Notes under the pieces: generated by a model
The model's input: only the letters and a program-made list of their open reading frames with translations
What the model was told of the DNA's origin: nothing
The model's database searches: none
Shown: positions 1-9,368 of the stretch, in pieces
Numbering within the stretch: the first letter of the stretch is position 1
Layout of the letters: the number at the start of each line of letters is the position of its first letter
Made by a program: the position numbers and the translations under genes
NCBI GenBank assembly: GCA_018970085.1
Contig: JAGWXD010000007.1
Location: 21,715 to 85,714, forward strand
Reading direction: 5' to 3'
From: Cyanobacteria bacterium REEB459
Lineage (GTDB): Bacteria > Cyanobacteriota > Cyanobacteriia > Phormidesmidales > Phormidesmidaceae
DNA: 64,000 nt

Positions 1-1132
1 GGGCCACCCGCTCCGATCGCTCCAGATGCACCTTGTACTTGTGGGCAGTTTTCAATACATGACGCTGCCGTACCGATTTCTGAAACTGCATTCGGTCTTC
101 AATCAGACCGTGGGTTAGCATCCAATCGACGATAACTCCCTCCCGCAGGGCCCGCTCACAGATGGTGAGGGAGTGGGCCTCCAGTAGCCCCATGGCTTCG
201 TGCAGAATCACCGCCCCCGCCAGGATAATTTCGGCCCGCCGGGGCACCATGTCGGGTAGGGTCAGACGTTCGGCGTAGGTGGATCGTCGTAACTCCTCCA
301 GGAGTTGTGAGAGTTCTTCGTAGGTAAACTGAAAGCCGTTCAGGGGTGTGGGCACCACCTCCAGACGGCGGTAGGCAATCAGGGTGGCTAGACACTCGAT
401 CGTGCCGGAGGTGCCAATTAGTTGCATTGACTCCCCCGGCCCTAGTTTTTGCCGCAGTTCCTGGGTGGGGTTTTCCAACATCCCCCGAACGTAGGACCGC
501 AGGGCCAGAAACTCACTATCGTTAATGGGGTTTGAGCTAATAAACTGGGCGGTAAGACGCACAGCCCCGACCTTGTTACTACTCAGGTAGCGATGGGGCT
601 CTCCGGTACCCAGAACTAATTCCGTCGATCCGCCGCCGATATCGATGATGGCATGGGGTTGACCGTGGAACTCGACGCCAGAGAGTACCCCCAGATAGAT
701 CCGTCGGGCTTCCTCAGGACCGGAGATCAGATTAACCGCCAGGCCGACTTCTGCGTAAATGCGGTCTAGAAACGCTTGCCCGTTATGGGCTTCCCGCACC
801 GCACTGGTGGCTACCGCCAGCACTTCCTCGGCCTGGAAGCTAGTGGCAATGGCATAGCACCGTTTTAGGGCGGCCACGGCCCGGTCCATGGCAGCGGTGG
901 TGAGCTCCTTGGTGGTCTCATTAAAGTTGCCCAGCCGGACGGTTTCCTTTTCCCGATCGATGATGCTAAAGGCGGGCAGGTCAGGCTGGATCTTGACCAC
1001 CACCATATGAATGGAGTTGGTGCCCACATCAATGGCGGCCAGAATTCGATCGCCCTTAACGGTGGCTGGGGTAAAGTCTGAAAAATAGCTCAGCCGCTTG
1101 ATCGTTTCCCCCACAGGAGCCGCATTTACCAC
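1..1132 (-). CDS. ppx: Ppx/GppA family exopolyphosphatase / pppGpp phosphatase (3' end outside window)
   Basis: Reading the minus strand from a GTG at 1132 gives an open frame of 377 codons that runs off the left edge. Visible motifs are AAIDVGTNSIHMVVV near the start (phosphate-1 loop of the ASKHA fold) and AIIDIGGGSTELVLGTGEP (phosphate-2 loop), both diagnostic of the Ppx/GppA family, which hydrolyses polyphosphate or the pentaphosphate alarmone in the cytoplasm. No in-frame ATG exists between the upstream stop TGA (1136-1138) and the first motif, so GTG at 1132, or the GTG five codons further in, is the start. Known family members are usually about 500-550 residues, so roughly the last third is missing. 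It lies 106 nt downstream of the HIT gene on the same strand. Whether polyphosphate or pppGpp is the main substrate cannot be told from sequence alone. Confidence 0.9.
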   Translation of the reverse strand, partial: MVNAAPVGETIKRLSYFSDFTPATVKGDRILAAIDVGTNSIHMVVVKIQPDLPAFSIIDREKETVRLGNFNETTKELTTAAMDRAVAALKRCYAIATSFQAEEVLAVATSAVREAHNGQAFLDRIYAEVGLAVNLISGPEEARRIYLGVLSGVEFHGQPHAIIDIGGGSTELVLGTGEPHRYLSSNKVGAVRLTAQFISSNPINDSEFLALRSYVRGMLENPTQELRQKLGPGESMQLIGTSGTIECLATLIAYRRLEVVPTPLNGFQFTYEELSQLLEELRRSTYAERLTLPDMVPRRAEIILAGAVILHEAMGLLEAHSLTICERALREGVIVDWMLTHGLIEDRMQFQKSVRQRHVLKTAHKYKVHLERSERVA

Positions 1133-1238
1133 AGGTCACCTCCAACCATGCCTGTTTCAGATTTTACCCAGTCCCGTGGTTGGCAAGGATGGATTCGAAA
1201 AACTTTATCTTGTCAAGCCAGACTGTGTATCGATCCAA

Positions 1239-1685
<447 letters not shown>

Positions 1686-1699
1686 TTAAACAGTTGTCC

Positions 1700-3058
1700 A
1701 TGACTCAGTTTGCTTCCCTTTTCGACCTGGCCGGGGTGATCGGGGCTCCCCTGGATGGGGTGCCTGGCGATCGCCAGCCCAGGCTGGTACGGCAGATCAC
1801 CACCGACAGTCGCGACCTGGAGACAGACGCCCTGTTTGTGGCCCTACCCGGCGATCGCTTCGATGGCCACGACTTTGTGGCCCGGGCCATCGCCCAGGGA
1901 TCTCTGGCGGCGGTGGTACAGCGCCATCGCTGGGAGTCCAATCCCAACCTTTCCTCCCTCCCCTGTCTGCCGGTGGCCGATACCCTGGTGGCCTACCAGA
2001 CCCTGGGCCAATGGTGGCGACAGCAGCAGCGAGCGATCGTGGTAGCGGTGACCGGATCGGTAGGAAAAACCACCACGAAGGAACTGATTGCGGCGGCTCT
2101 AGGCACCCAGGGCAAGGTGCTCAAAACCCAGGCTAACTACAACAATGAAATTGGCGTGCCCAAAACCCTGCTGCAACTCCAACCAGACCACCGCTTCGCC
2201 GTCGTTGAAATGGGTATGCGGGGACCGGGGGAAATTGCCCTCCTAGCCCGCATCGCCAACCCCGATGTGGCGGTGATTACCAACGTGGGTACGGCCCATA
2301 TTGGTCGGTTGGGTTCCGAGCAGGCGATCGCCGCCGCCAAGTGTGAACTATTGACCCAGTTGTCTCCCCAGGGCATCGCTATCCTCAACCACGACAACCG
2401 CCGCCTCATGGACACCGCCCAGGGGGTTTGGTCGGGGCGCACCCTCAGCTTCGGTCTGGAGGGGGGAGACATTCGGGGGGACTGGTTAGATGATCACACC
2501 CTGGTGGTGCAGGGCATTCCCCTGCCCCTACCCCTACCGGGCCGCCACAATGCCCTGAATTTTTTAGCGGCGATCGCCGTGATGACCGCCCTCGATCTAG
2601 ATTGGTCAGGCCTCAGCCAGGGCCTACGGGTAGACCTGCCCACCGGTCGGGCTCGCCAGATTCATCTGCCGGAGGACATTGTGTTACTGGATGAGACCTA
2701 CAACGCTGGCTTTGAGTCCATGGCCGCCGCCTTGCAACTCCTGGCCCAAACCCCTGGTCAGCGCCGCATTGCCGTCCTCGGCACCATGAAGGAACTGGGG
2801 GACCACTCCCTGGATCTTCACCACCGCATCGGCGCGACGGTCAAACAGTTGGGTATTGACCGGCTCTTGATTCTGGCGGATGCCGAGGAAGCTGAGGCCC
2901 TCACCCAGGGGGGCGATGGGGTAGAGAGCCAGGCCTTTGCTGACTACCCGGCCCTGGTTGAGGCCTTGCAGGCCACCCTACGGGCAGGCGATCGGGTGTT
3001 ATTGAAGGCCTCCCGATCGGTGGGTCTGGATCGGGTGGTCACGGCTCTCACGTCCTAA
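1700..3058 (+). CDS. murF: UDP-N-acetylmuramoyl-tripeptide--D-alanyl-D-alanine ligase
   Basis: A 452-residue Mur ligase that joins D-Ala-D-Ala to the UDP-MurNAc-tripeptide, the last cytoplasmic step of peptidoglycan precursor synthesis. The ATP-binding loop VTGSVGKTTTKE (about residues 117-128) is the Mur-ligase P-loop, followed by NYNNEIGVP (146-154), characteristic of MurF. The C-terminal domain contains LDETYNAGFESM and VLGTMKELGD, also MurF-type. The ATG at 1700 is preferred over the ATG at 1622 because residues before it have no family counterpart and the remaining length matches cyanobacterial MurF. There is no strong Shine-Dalgarno sequence at either start. Nothing downstream is clearly co-transcribed apart from the exporter gene 82 nt away on the same strand. 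Confidence 0.93.
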   Translation: MTQFASLFDLAGVIGAPLDGVPGDRQPRLVRQITTDSRDLETDALFVALPGDRFDGHDFVARAIAQGSLAAVVQRHRWESNPNLSSLPCLPVADTLVAYQTLGQWWRQQQRAIVVAVTGSVGKTTTKELIAAALGTQGKVLKTQANYNNEIGVPKTLLQLQPDHRFAVVEMGMRGPGEIALLARIANPDVAVITNVGTAHIGRLGSEQAIAAAKCELLTQLSPQGIAILNHDNRRLMDTAQGVWSGRTLSFGLEGGDIRGDWLDDHTLVVQGIPLPLPLPGRHNALNFLAAIAVMTALDLDWSGLSQGLRVDLPTGRARQIHLPEDIVLLDETYNAGFESMAAALQLLAQTPGQRRIAVLGTMKELGDHSLDLHHRIGATVKQLGIDRLLILADAEEAEALTQGGDGVESQAFADYPALVEALQATLRAGDRVLLKASRSVGLDRVVTALTS

Positions 3059-3140
3059 CCCTTGCTCTCTTTTGCGGGCACGACCCGGGGTGTCCCAGAG
3101 CCCATCGTCCAGGTTAGGGCAGCGGTAATTAGGAGAAACT

Positions 3141-3941
3141 ATGGCTGAGTCTTTGGTTTTAATTGGAGTCGGGATACTGGCGGGCATATTGGCCGGTTTC
3201 CTGGGCATTGGCGGCGGCACCATTATGGTGCCGGTCATGGTGGCCCTGGGCCTATCGGCCGTTAAGGCTGTAGGCACCAGTACCCTGGCCATTCTAGTGA
3301 TTGCCCTGGGCGGTAGTGTTCAAAACTGGCGCATGGGTCTTTTAAATCTCAACAATGCCCTGCTGTTGGGCCTACCGGCCATAGTGACCGCCTTTCTGGG
3401 CACCGCCTTAGCCGCCTCCTTCCCTGAATATGTCCTACTCGGGGTCTTTGGCCTGTTCATGTTGTTCAATATTTACCTGATTCGGGTTAAGCAGCAGGCC
3501 GTCTCTGCAGCCCAGCCTCAGTGGCGATCAGCGCCAGAGTCGGCATCCCAAGCTCCAAATCCAATCCAGTCTCGTCTACTGATCGGCGGCACGGCGGGGT
3601 TTATGGCAGGGCTATTTGGCGTAGGCGGCGGAGTAATCATGGTGCCCTTACAGATTTTTTTACTTCAGGAAGACATTAAACCGGCTATTCAGACCAGCCT
3701 CGGGGCGATTGTTGTTACTGCCCTTTCTGCCTTAACCTGGCACACCAGAGCCGGCACCGTCGAGGGCTGGGTGGGGCTTTTATTGGGCCTGGGGGGGCTG
3801 GCGGGGGTGCAGATCGGTACTCGCTACCTACCGCGCCTACCCAATCAAGTCGTCACTCTAATGTTTAGAGGCGTGCTGGCCTTGTTTTCAGTATTTTTCT
3901 TTTATAAAGCCTGGCAAAGCTTTGTAGCCTTGGGTCGATAA
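3141..3941 (+). CDS. TauE/SafE family sulfite/anion exporter
   Basis: A 266-residue very hydrophobic inner-membrane protein with the internal duplication of the TauE/SafE (former DUF81) family: GFLGIGGGTIMVP at residues 19-31 and GLFGVGGGVIMVP at 157-169 start the two halves. The family exports sulfite, sulfonates or other small organic anions; the substrate cannot be inferred here. A hydrophilic linker (about residues 120-145) separates the halves. AGGAG lies 7 nt before the ATG. It follows murF by 82 nt on the same strand, but no functional link is evident. Confidence 0.88.
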   Translation: MAESLVLIGVGILAGILAGFLGIGGGTIMVPVMVALGLSAVKAVGTSTLAILVIALGGSVQNWRMGLLNLNNALLLGLPAIVTAFLGTALAASFPEYVLLGVFGLFMLFNIYLIRVKQQAVSAAQPQWRSAPESASQAPNPIQSRLLIGGTAGFMAGLFGVGGGVIMVPLQIFLLQEDIKPAIQTSLGAIVVTALSALTWHTRAGTVEGWVGLLLGLGGLAGVQIGTRYLPRLPNQVVTLMFRGVLALFSVFFFYKAWQSFVALGR

Positions 3942-5109
3942 TCAACCAGTGTGGGCCCAAGTTTCTCGAAACAATCGGGTGCCCCCTACTGCGCTGAGCA
4001 GTCCGATGCCACCCATAGGTCGCCTGTGCCTGCTCCATCATGGTCTCCCGAAGCCAAGTGCGATCGCCTCTCTCGGTCTACCATGCACTCAGCAGTGATG
4101 ACCTATGGATAGGACTAAACCTTAGATTTATAGGCCCTACAGGACCAGTTACAGGTTCAACAGGTGGTTAATTCTACTTAACTCCGCCCTCGGTTAGACC
4201 TGGCCAAAGTCGGGGGGTAGAAGCCAGCAAGGAGTGAGACCGGTTCAGCTTGGTTACGCTGCTGGCCTATAGGGTTTCCATCTAACCACCAACATCAAGC
4301 AGATCACCAGTTGGGCCAGGGTCGCTATCAGATTAGGCAGAATAGCCTGACGGGAAAAGGCCACCATCAGACCAAAATGAGGAGTAAAATCAGTCCGCCG
4401 CCAGCGGCTACAACCTGGTTTCGGTCGCCATTGGGGATCTTCCAGGAATTGACGTCCACAGTCTCGGCACTTGTAATTTTGCTTTCCTTGGTGGCTGGTG
4501 CCGTTCTTAGAGATATCGTCAAACCCACAGGTCGGACAGGTCATCTCAATGGTCATGAGCTTGTCTCCCTTGTGATGCCAGTGGCGCAACCTGATTTTCC
4601 TCTTTCCCGTGCATTAATGGACTACCGACTCAGTTTGTTTTACGCATGTCAAGGACACTCAACCGGCGATCGCATCTCGAAAGCAACATGATGAACGCAC
4701 CTATCAATTGAGTTCAAAATACACACCTACCAGTATGCCTCTGGCTAAGTTTTGTCAGTCAAGCAGCTTCACCCCAGTGAAATCCGCCATATCTTCTAGA
4801 AAATTTCTACCCTAATATCCCGACAAAAGTTAACATAGATATTAATAAAACTTAGCCATGCCTGGTCTTGTTTTCCCTCGAGGAAGGCAAATTTCCGGGC
4901 CAGGTGGTCTAACCAGGCAGTCTAAATAGTAAGCCAATAAATTAGAGCGGTGCTTTTTTGGGGTCCTTTGTTTGACCTAATAAGTCGTTCTGATTTAGCT
5001 AGCTCGTGGGTTACTGGCTTTTTGGCTAATTTCTTCAGCCGATGGCTCTGGCTATGGGGCTGAACCTGGCTGACTTCATTTCTTTTCCTTAGTTAACACA
5101 GGAGTTATC
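3942..5109. other. Gene-poor spacer (about 1.17 kb)
   Basis: No intact gene was found. It holds a transposase fragment (4428-4556, minus strand), then an AT-richer stretch at about 4690-4930, and the upstream region of the gene at 5110. A short minus-strand frame at about 3960-4075 reads RTWLRETMMEQAQATYGWH and may be a second broken coding remnant, but it is bounded by a stop and no family was recognised. The spacer looks like the scar of an old insertion. Confidence 0.6.
4428..4556 (-). pseudogene. IS1-type transposase, N-terminal zinc-finger fragment
   Basis: Forty-three codons from an ATG at 4556 encode the two-CxxC N-terminal domain of IS1-like InsA proteins: CPTCG (residues 7-11) and CRDCGRQF (30-37), with KNGTSHQGKQNYK between, as in cyanobacterial IS1 elements. 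After EDPQW the sequence diverges abruptly: the frame stays open to 4254 but no longer resembles a transposase, and no catalytic DDE part is present. It is therefore a truncated remnant. No terminal inverted repeats were found around it. Confidence 0.65.
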
Positions 5110-5523
5110 ATGACTGGATTTATTCGTGGACTGTTAGGCGGCAAGGCCAGGAACCCAGGCGAATCCGATCGCCCCGTTGCCAATGAGGCTCCTGCCATTG
5201 AGCGGGCTCGGGATGCCTTCTTCCTTGACGCTGACGATGCCAAGACCTACGGTAATATCGATTATATGCGTGCCAGCAAAACCGTACGGCGCACCTTTGC
5301 CAAGCAGCGGGGAGAAACGGCAGAAAAGGAAAGCATTAAAAAAGTCTCTGCCCTGGAGTCGGTAAAACTGGGGGAAAAGGAAAATCTGGAACCTAAAATC
5401 AGCCAGCCTACCTTCAGTCAGCCTAGCTTTGAGACCACTGCCGCCCCTAATTTTGAGCGGCGCAAGGTGGATACTAATCTAGATATGTTTCGTAAGATGG
5501 CGAAGGATATTAAGAAAAAGTAG
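5110..5523 (+). CDS. Conserved cyanobacterial protein of unknown function (137 aa)
   Basis: A charged, probably soluble protein with no signal peptide or membrane segment. Two blocks look conserved among cyanobacterial proteins of this type: FFLDADDAKTYGNIDYMRAS followed by KTVRRTF (about residues 37-64), and the C-terminal LDMFRKMAKDIKKK. The region between is low-complexity and rich in K, E, S and P, so likely disordered. AGGAG precedes the ATG by 6 nt, and a good terminator follows the stop, so it appears to be a single-gene transcript with its own long upstream region. I recall similar proteins in other cyanobacteria but no assigned function. The conserved DADDAKTYGNIDYMR block suggests a binding motif, which is inference. 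Confidence 0.8.
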   Translation: MTGFIRGLLGGKARNPGESDRPVANEAPAIERARDAFFLDADDAKTYGNIDYMRASKTVRRTFAKQRGETAEKESIKKVSALESVKLGEKENLEPKISQPTFSQPSFETTAAPNFERRKVDTNLDMFRKMAKDIKKK

Positions 5524-5547
5524 CTGGGTTCCCTAGACAGTTAATCG

Positions 5548-5574
5548 GGACGTGGCCTGGGCCCGTCCTTTTTT
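5548..5574 (+). terminator. Rho-independent terminator after the 137-aa gene
   Basis: GGACG and CGTCC enclose an inner GGCC/GGCC stem, followed directly by TTTTTT. It lies 25 nt after the stop codon at 5523 and before the ABC-F gene. Confidence 0.75.
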
Positions 5575-5606
5575 ATCGACCGATACGTTCTATCTGGAGC
5601 CTGTTC

Positions 5607-7313
5607 ATGCTGCGCCTAGAGCACATCAGTAAAATCTATCCTACCGGTGAGGTCCTGAAGGACGTTAATTGGGAAGTAAAACCTGGCGATCGCATTGGCC
5701 TGGTGGGGGTAAATGGAGCCGGCAAGTCTACCCAATTAAAGATTATTGCGGGTCAGGTAGAACCCACCAGTGGGGCGGTAGTGCGTTCCTCCAGCTTGAA
5801 GATTGCCTACCTGTCCCAGGAGTTTGAGGTCAATCTAGAGCACCAGGTGCGCGATGAGTTCTGGACCGTCTTTGCAGAGGCTAACCAGGTACAGGCCAAA
5901 TTACACCATATTCCAGCCCAGATGGAGGGGGCTGATGCCGAGGAGTTAGACCGGCTAATCCATGAGTTAGATCGACAGCAGCGTCGCTTCGAAGCCCTGG
6001 GAGGTTATGGACTGGAAGCCCGCATCGAAAAAATCTTACCCGAGTTAGGTTTTTCTAGCGCCGATGGCGATCGCCGGGTGAGTGAGTTTAGTGGCGGCTG
6101 GCAAATGCGTATGGGGCTGGGCAAGATTTTGTTGCAGGAACCAGATGTGCTGCTGCTGGACGAACCGACCAACCACCTGGACCTCGATACCATTGAATGG
6201 TTGGAGGGTTATCTGAAGAACCTGACCACACCGATTGTGATTGTTTCCCACGATCGAGAATTTCTAGACCGTCTCTGTACTCAGATTGTGGAGACTGAGC
6301 GGGGGGTATCGACGACCTACCTGGGTAATTACAGTGCCTACCTGCTGCAAAAGCAGGAAAGCCTGGCGGCCCAACTCAGTACCTTTGAACGACAACAAAA
6401 GGAACTGGCTAAACAACAGGCCTTTGTAGATCGCTTCCGGGCCAGTGCCACCCGCAGTACTCAAGCCAAAAGCCGAGAAAAACAATTGGATAAAGTCGAA
6501 AGACTGGAAGCCCCTGAAGCCGGTGTCCGCACCTTACATTTTCGGTTTCCCCCCGCTCCCCGTAGCGGTCGAGAGGTGGTCACCATTGCCGATCTGACCC
6601 ACAGCTACGATGAAAAAATTTTGTTCTTGGGGGCTAACTTACTGGTGGAACGGGGCGATCGCATTGCCTTTCTGGGCCATAACGGCACAGGTAAATCAAC
6701 CCTGCTACGCCTGATCACCGGTCTAGAAGTCCCTAGCGATGGCCTGGTCAGCCTGGGCCAGCACAATGTGATTCCCAGTTACTTTGAGCAAAATCAAGCT
6801 GAGGCCCTCGATCTCGACAAGCTGGTACTTGACACCATCCACGACGAAGTTCCTGACTGGAGTAACGAAGAAGTCCGCACACTGCTGGGTCGTTTTCTAT
6901 TTACCGGGGATATGGTTTTTAAGGCGGTTAAGGCCCTCAGCGGGGGCGAAAAAGCCCGCTTGGCCCTGGCTAAAATGTTACTGCGCCCTGCCAACCTGAT
7001 GATTTTAGACGAGCCCACCAACCACTTAGATATTCCTGCTAAGGAAATGCTCGAAGAGGCCCTGCAAAACTACGACGGGACGGTGTTATTGGTTTCCCAC
7101 GACCGCTACTTCATTTCCCAGGTTGCTACTAAAATCGTAGAGATTCGCGATGGGGAATTGCGGCTCTATCGCGGTGACTACTCCTACTACCTGGATAAGA
7201 TTGCAGAGGAGAAGGCTATTCTACAGCAGCTTACCCTGGCGGCAGAACAAAAGGCTCAGGCCCGGCAGCAAAAGCAAAAAGCTAAGCAAAGGGCCAAAGC
7301 TGCTAAAGGCTGA
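5607..7313 (+). CDS. ABC-F family ATPase (ribosome-associated translation factor type)
   Basis: A 568-residue protein with two ABC ATPase domains and no membrane segments. Walker A motifs are GVNGAGKST (34-42) and GHNGTGKST (357-365); both signatures (SGGWQMR, SGGEKAR) and both Walker B motifs (LLLDEPTNHLD, MILDEPTNHLD) are intact. The Q- and K-rich linker between the domains and the lysine/glutamine-rich C-terminal tail (AEQKAQARQQKQKAKQR) are typical of ABC-F proteins (EttA, Uup, YheS/YfmR groups), which act on the ribosomal E-site and resolve stalled ribosomes. Subfamily assignment needs a tree. It starts with ATG at 5607 after a GGAG, and follows the terminator of the 137-aa gene. Confidence 0.9.
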   Translation: MLRLEHISKIYPTGEVLKDVNWEVKPGDRIGLVGVNGAGKSTQLKIIAGQVEPTSGAVVRSSSLKIAYLSQEFEVNLEHQVRDEFWTVFAEANQVQAKLHHIPAQMEGADAEELDRLIHELDRQQRRFEALGGYGLEARIEKILPELGFSSADGDRRVSEFSGGWQMRMGLGKILLQEPDVLLLDEPTNHLDLDTIEWLEGYLKNLTTPIVIVSHDREFLDRLCTQIVETERGVSTTYLGNYSAYLLQKQESLAAQLSTFERQQKELAKQQAFVDRFRASATRSTQAKSREKQLDKVERLEAPEAGVRTLHFRFPPAPRSGREVVTIADLTHSYDEKILFLGANLLVERGDRIAFLGHNGTGKSTLLRLITGLEVPSDGLVSLGQHNVIPSYFEQNQAEALDLDKLVLDTIHDEVPDWSNEEVRTLLGRFLFTGDMVFKAVKALSGGEKARLALAKMLLRPANLMILDEPTNHLDIPAKEMLEEALQNYDGTVLLVSHDRYFISQVATKIVEIRDGELRLYRGDYSYYLDKIAEEKAILQQLTLAAEQKAQARQQKQKAKQRAKAAKG

Positions 7314-7726
7314 TTAACCTCAGCCAAGGCTGCGAGATTCTAATCGCCGGCTGAAGTTCATAGTCAAAGCGTCCCGCTTTGACGTAAAATTTAGCGTATG
7401 ATTTTTTTAAAACACTAAACTCCTTTTAGGCTGATTTATTCTTCAGTCCCAGGGTTATATAACTGTAACCTTGAGCAGCAGCCAAATTCTTTGGCTTTAA
7501 GCTTGCTCGGCTTAAGGTTGATTTGAGCCCTTAAACTATTGTTTCCGCTCCGCAAAACTCGCAGCTCTGGTTCTCCTGGCAATTGCACTACAGGGGGAAA
7601 GGCTTATATCATCGCTGCTTCAGCGTTGTGCCCTGCGATCTGTGGTGCTTGCCCCTTTTGGGGCAGAAAAATTTCAGGTGCTATGATGGCTGACACGCTA
7701 GTCAAAATCCCAAGGATGGTTAACCC
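7314..7726 (+). promoter_or_regulatory. Structured spacer upstream of gpmI
   Basis: This 413-nt spacer contains no convincing gene but four perfect inverted repeats: GTCAAAGCG-TCC-CGCTTTGAC (7363-7383), AGCCAAA-TTC-TTTGGCT (7480-7496), TTAAGC-N7-GCTTAA (7497-7515, directly abutting the previous one) and TGCCCC-TTTT-GGGGCA (7650-7665). None is followed by a clear T-run on the plus strand, so they are not obvious terminators. The tandem pair could be a structured gpmI leader. Confidence 0.5.
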
Positions 7727-9325
7727 ATGAGTCAACTGCCTGTACCGCCCATGGTACTCGTTATCCTTGATGGCTGGGGATACCGCGATGCAACGGATGG
7801 TAATGCTGTAGCGGCCGCCAAAACCCCGGTAATGGATAGTTTATGGGCGGCTTATCCCCACACTTTAGTGCATACCTCTGGTAAAGACGTAGGTCTTCCA
7901 GAGGGTCAGATGGGCAATTCGGAAGTAGGTCACCTCAACATCGGCGCTGGTCGCATCGTTCCCCAAGAGCTAGTGAGAATCACCGATGCCGTGGAAGACG
8001 GCATTCTGCAAGAAAATCAAGCCCTCCTGGAACTTTGCCAAACGGTGCGCTACCGCCGCAGTAAGTTGCATCTGTTGGGTCTTTGTTCTGAAGGGGGGGT
8101 GCATTCCCATCTCAGCCATCTATTTGGCCTGTTAGCCATGGCAAAGGCTGAAGATATTGAAGATGTCTGTCTACACGTTATCACCGACGGACGGGATACC
8201 AAGCCTACTGAGGGCAGGGCGGCGGTGCAAAAGATTCAAGACTACATTGGGGCACTTGGGCTGGGTCGTGTGGTGACCCTCAGCGGTCGTTACTACGCTA
8301 TGGATCGAGATAACCGTTGGGACCGGGTAGAAAAGGCCTACCAGGTCATGGTAGACGAGGGCGAGGGCACGGGCCAATCCGCCGACGCAATTCTAGAGTT
8401 TTCCTATGCCCAGGATATTAACGATGAATTTATTGAACCGGTGCGGTTGGCCCCCGGGGCGATCGCACCAGGAGATGGAGTCATTTTCTTTAACTTTCGC
8501 CCTGACCGGGCCCGACAACTCACCCAGGCGCTGGTGGATCCCCACTTCAAGGGCTTTAACCGTCCCCTGATTACGCCCCTTTCCCTGGTGACTATGACCC
8601 AGTACGACCCTGAGCTACCGGTCAAAGTCGCCTTTCAGCCCCAAAACCTCACCAACATTCTTGGTCAGGTGCTGGCCAGCCGCGGTCTCAAGCAATTTCG
8701 CACCGCCGAAACTGAAAAATACGCCCATGTCACCTATTTTTTTAATGGTGGTTTAGAAGAAGCCCTGGAGGGGGAAGATCGAGAGCTGGTACCCAGTCCC
8801 ATGGTATCTACCTACGACAAGGCCCCGGCCATGTCAGCTGAAGCTGTGACCAATACGGCTGTGCGAGCCATCACCCAGGGGATTTATTCTCTGGTGGTGA
8901 TTAACTATGCCAATCCGGATATGGTGGGTCATACTGGCAAGATGGAACCGGCGGTAGCCGCCATTGAGGCGGTTGATACAAATTTAGGCCGGCTGCTGGA
9001 TGCCATTGGTAAGGCCGGTGGCACCGCTATGATCATTGCTGACCACGGCAACGCCGAACTGATGTGGGACGAGAACGGCAAGCCCTGGACGGCCCACACC
9101 ACTAATCCGGTTCCCTTTATCCTGGTGGAGGGAGAGCGTCTGAAGGTGCCTGGCTATGGAGGGGAGGTGACCTTACGGCAGGATGGTCGTCTTGCCGATG
9201 TGGCCCCCACCATTCTGCAAATTCTTAATTTACCCCAACCTGCAGAAATGACTGGCCGGTCGATGTTTTTACCTGCTGATGTCGATGTTCGTAGTAACCG
9301 CACGCCGGTACGGCTGTCGCTGTAA
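7727..9325 (+). CDS. gpmI: 2,3-bisphosphoglycerate-independent phosphoglycerate mutase
   Basis: A 532-residue alkaline-phosphatase-superfamily enzyme interconverting 3- and 2-phosphoglycerate in lower glycolysis. The metal-binding LVILDGWGYR (11-20) and the phospho-acceptor serine in GQMGNSEVGHLNIGAGR (Ser65) are intact; HVITDGRDT, FFNFRPDRARQLT and the late metal site IIADHGNAELMWD complete the active site. Length and motifs match cyanobacterial GpmI. The ATG at 7727 precedes MSQLPVPPMVLVILDGWG, the usual N-terminus. The gene has a long structured upstream region and converges with recN, whose stop is 43 nt away. Confidence 0.95.
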   Translation: MSQLPVPPMVLVILDGWGYRDATDGNAVAAAKTPVMDSLWAAYPHTLVHTSGKDVGLPEGQMGNSEVGHLNIGAGRIVPQELVRITDAVEDGILQENQALLELCQTVRYRRSKLHLLGLCSEGGVHSHLSHLFGLLAMAKAEDIEDVCLHVITDGRDTKPTEGRAAVQKIQDYIGALGLGRVVTLSGRYYAMDRDNRWDRVEKAYQVMVDEGEGTGQSADAILEFSYAQDINDEFIEPVRLAPGAIAPGDGVIFFNFRPDRARQLTQALVDPHFKGFNRPLITPLSLVTMTQYDPELPVKVAFQPQNLTNILGQVLASRGLKQFRTAETEKYAHVTYFFNGGLEEALEGEDRELVPSPMVSTYDKAPAMSAEAVTNTAVRAITQGIYSLVVINYANPDMVGHTGKMEPAVAAIEAVDTNLGRLLDAIGKAGGTAMIIADHGNAELMWDENGKPWTAHTTNPVPFILVEGERLKVPGYGGEVTLRQDGRLADVAPTILQILNLPQPAEMTGRSMFLPADVDVRSNRTPVRLSL

Positions 9326-9368
9326 GGAAATCCTGACAATCCGGCAGATGGGCTGCCCCCGTCAGGTT

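Noticed and set aside
4311..4691. 126-codon plus-strand frame in the gene-poor spacer
   Set aside because: It lies antisense to the transposase fragment and has no family features or ribosome site.
7539..7730. 63-codon plus-strand frame upstream of gpmI
   Set aside because: It overlaps the leader hairpins and the gpmI start, lacks a ribosome site, and the translation is low in family-like content.
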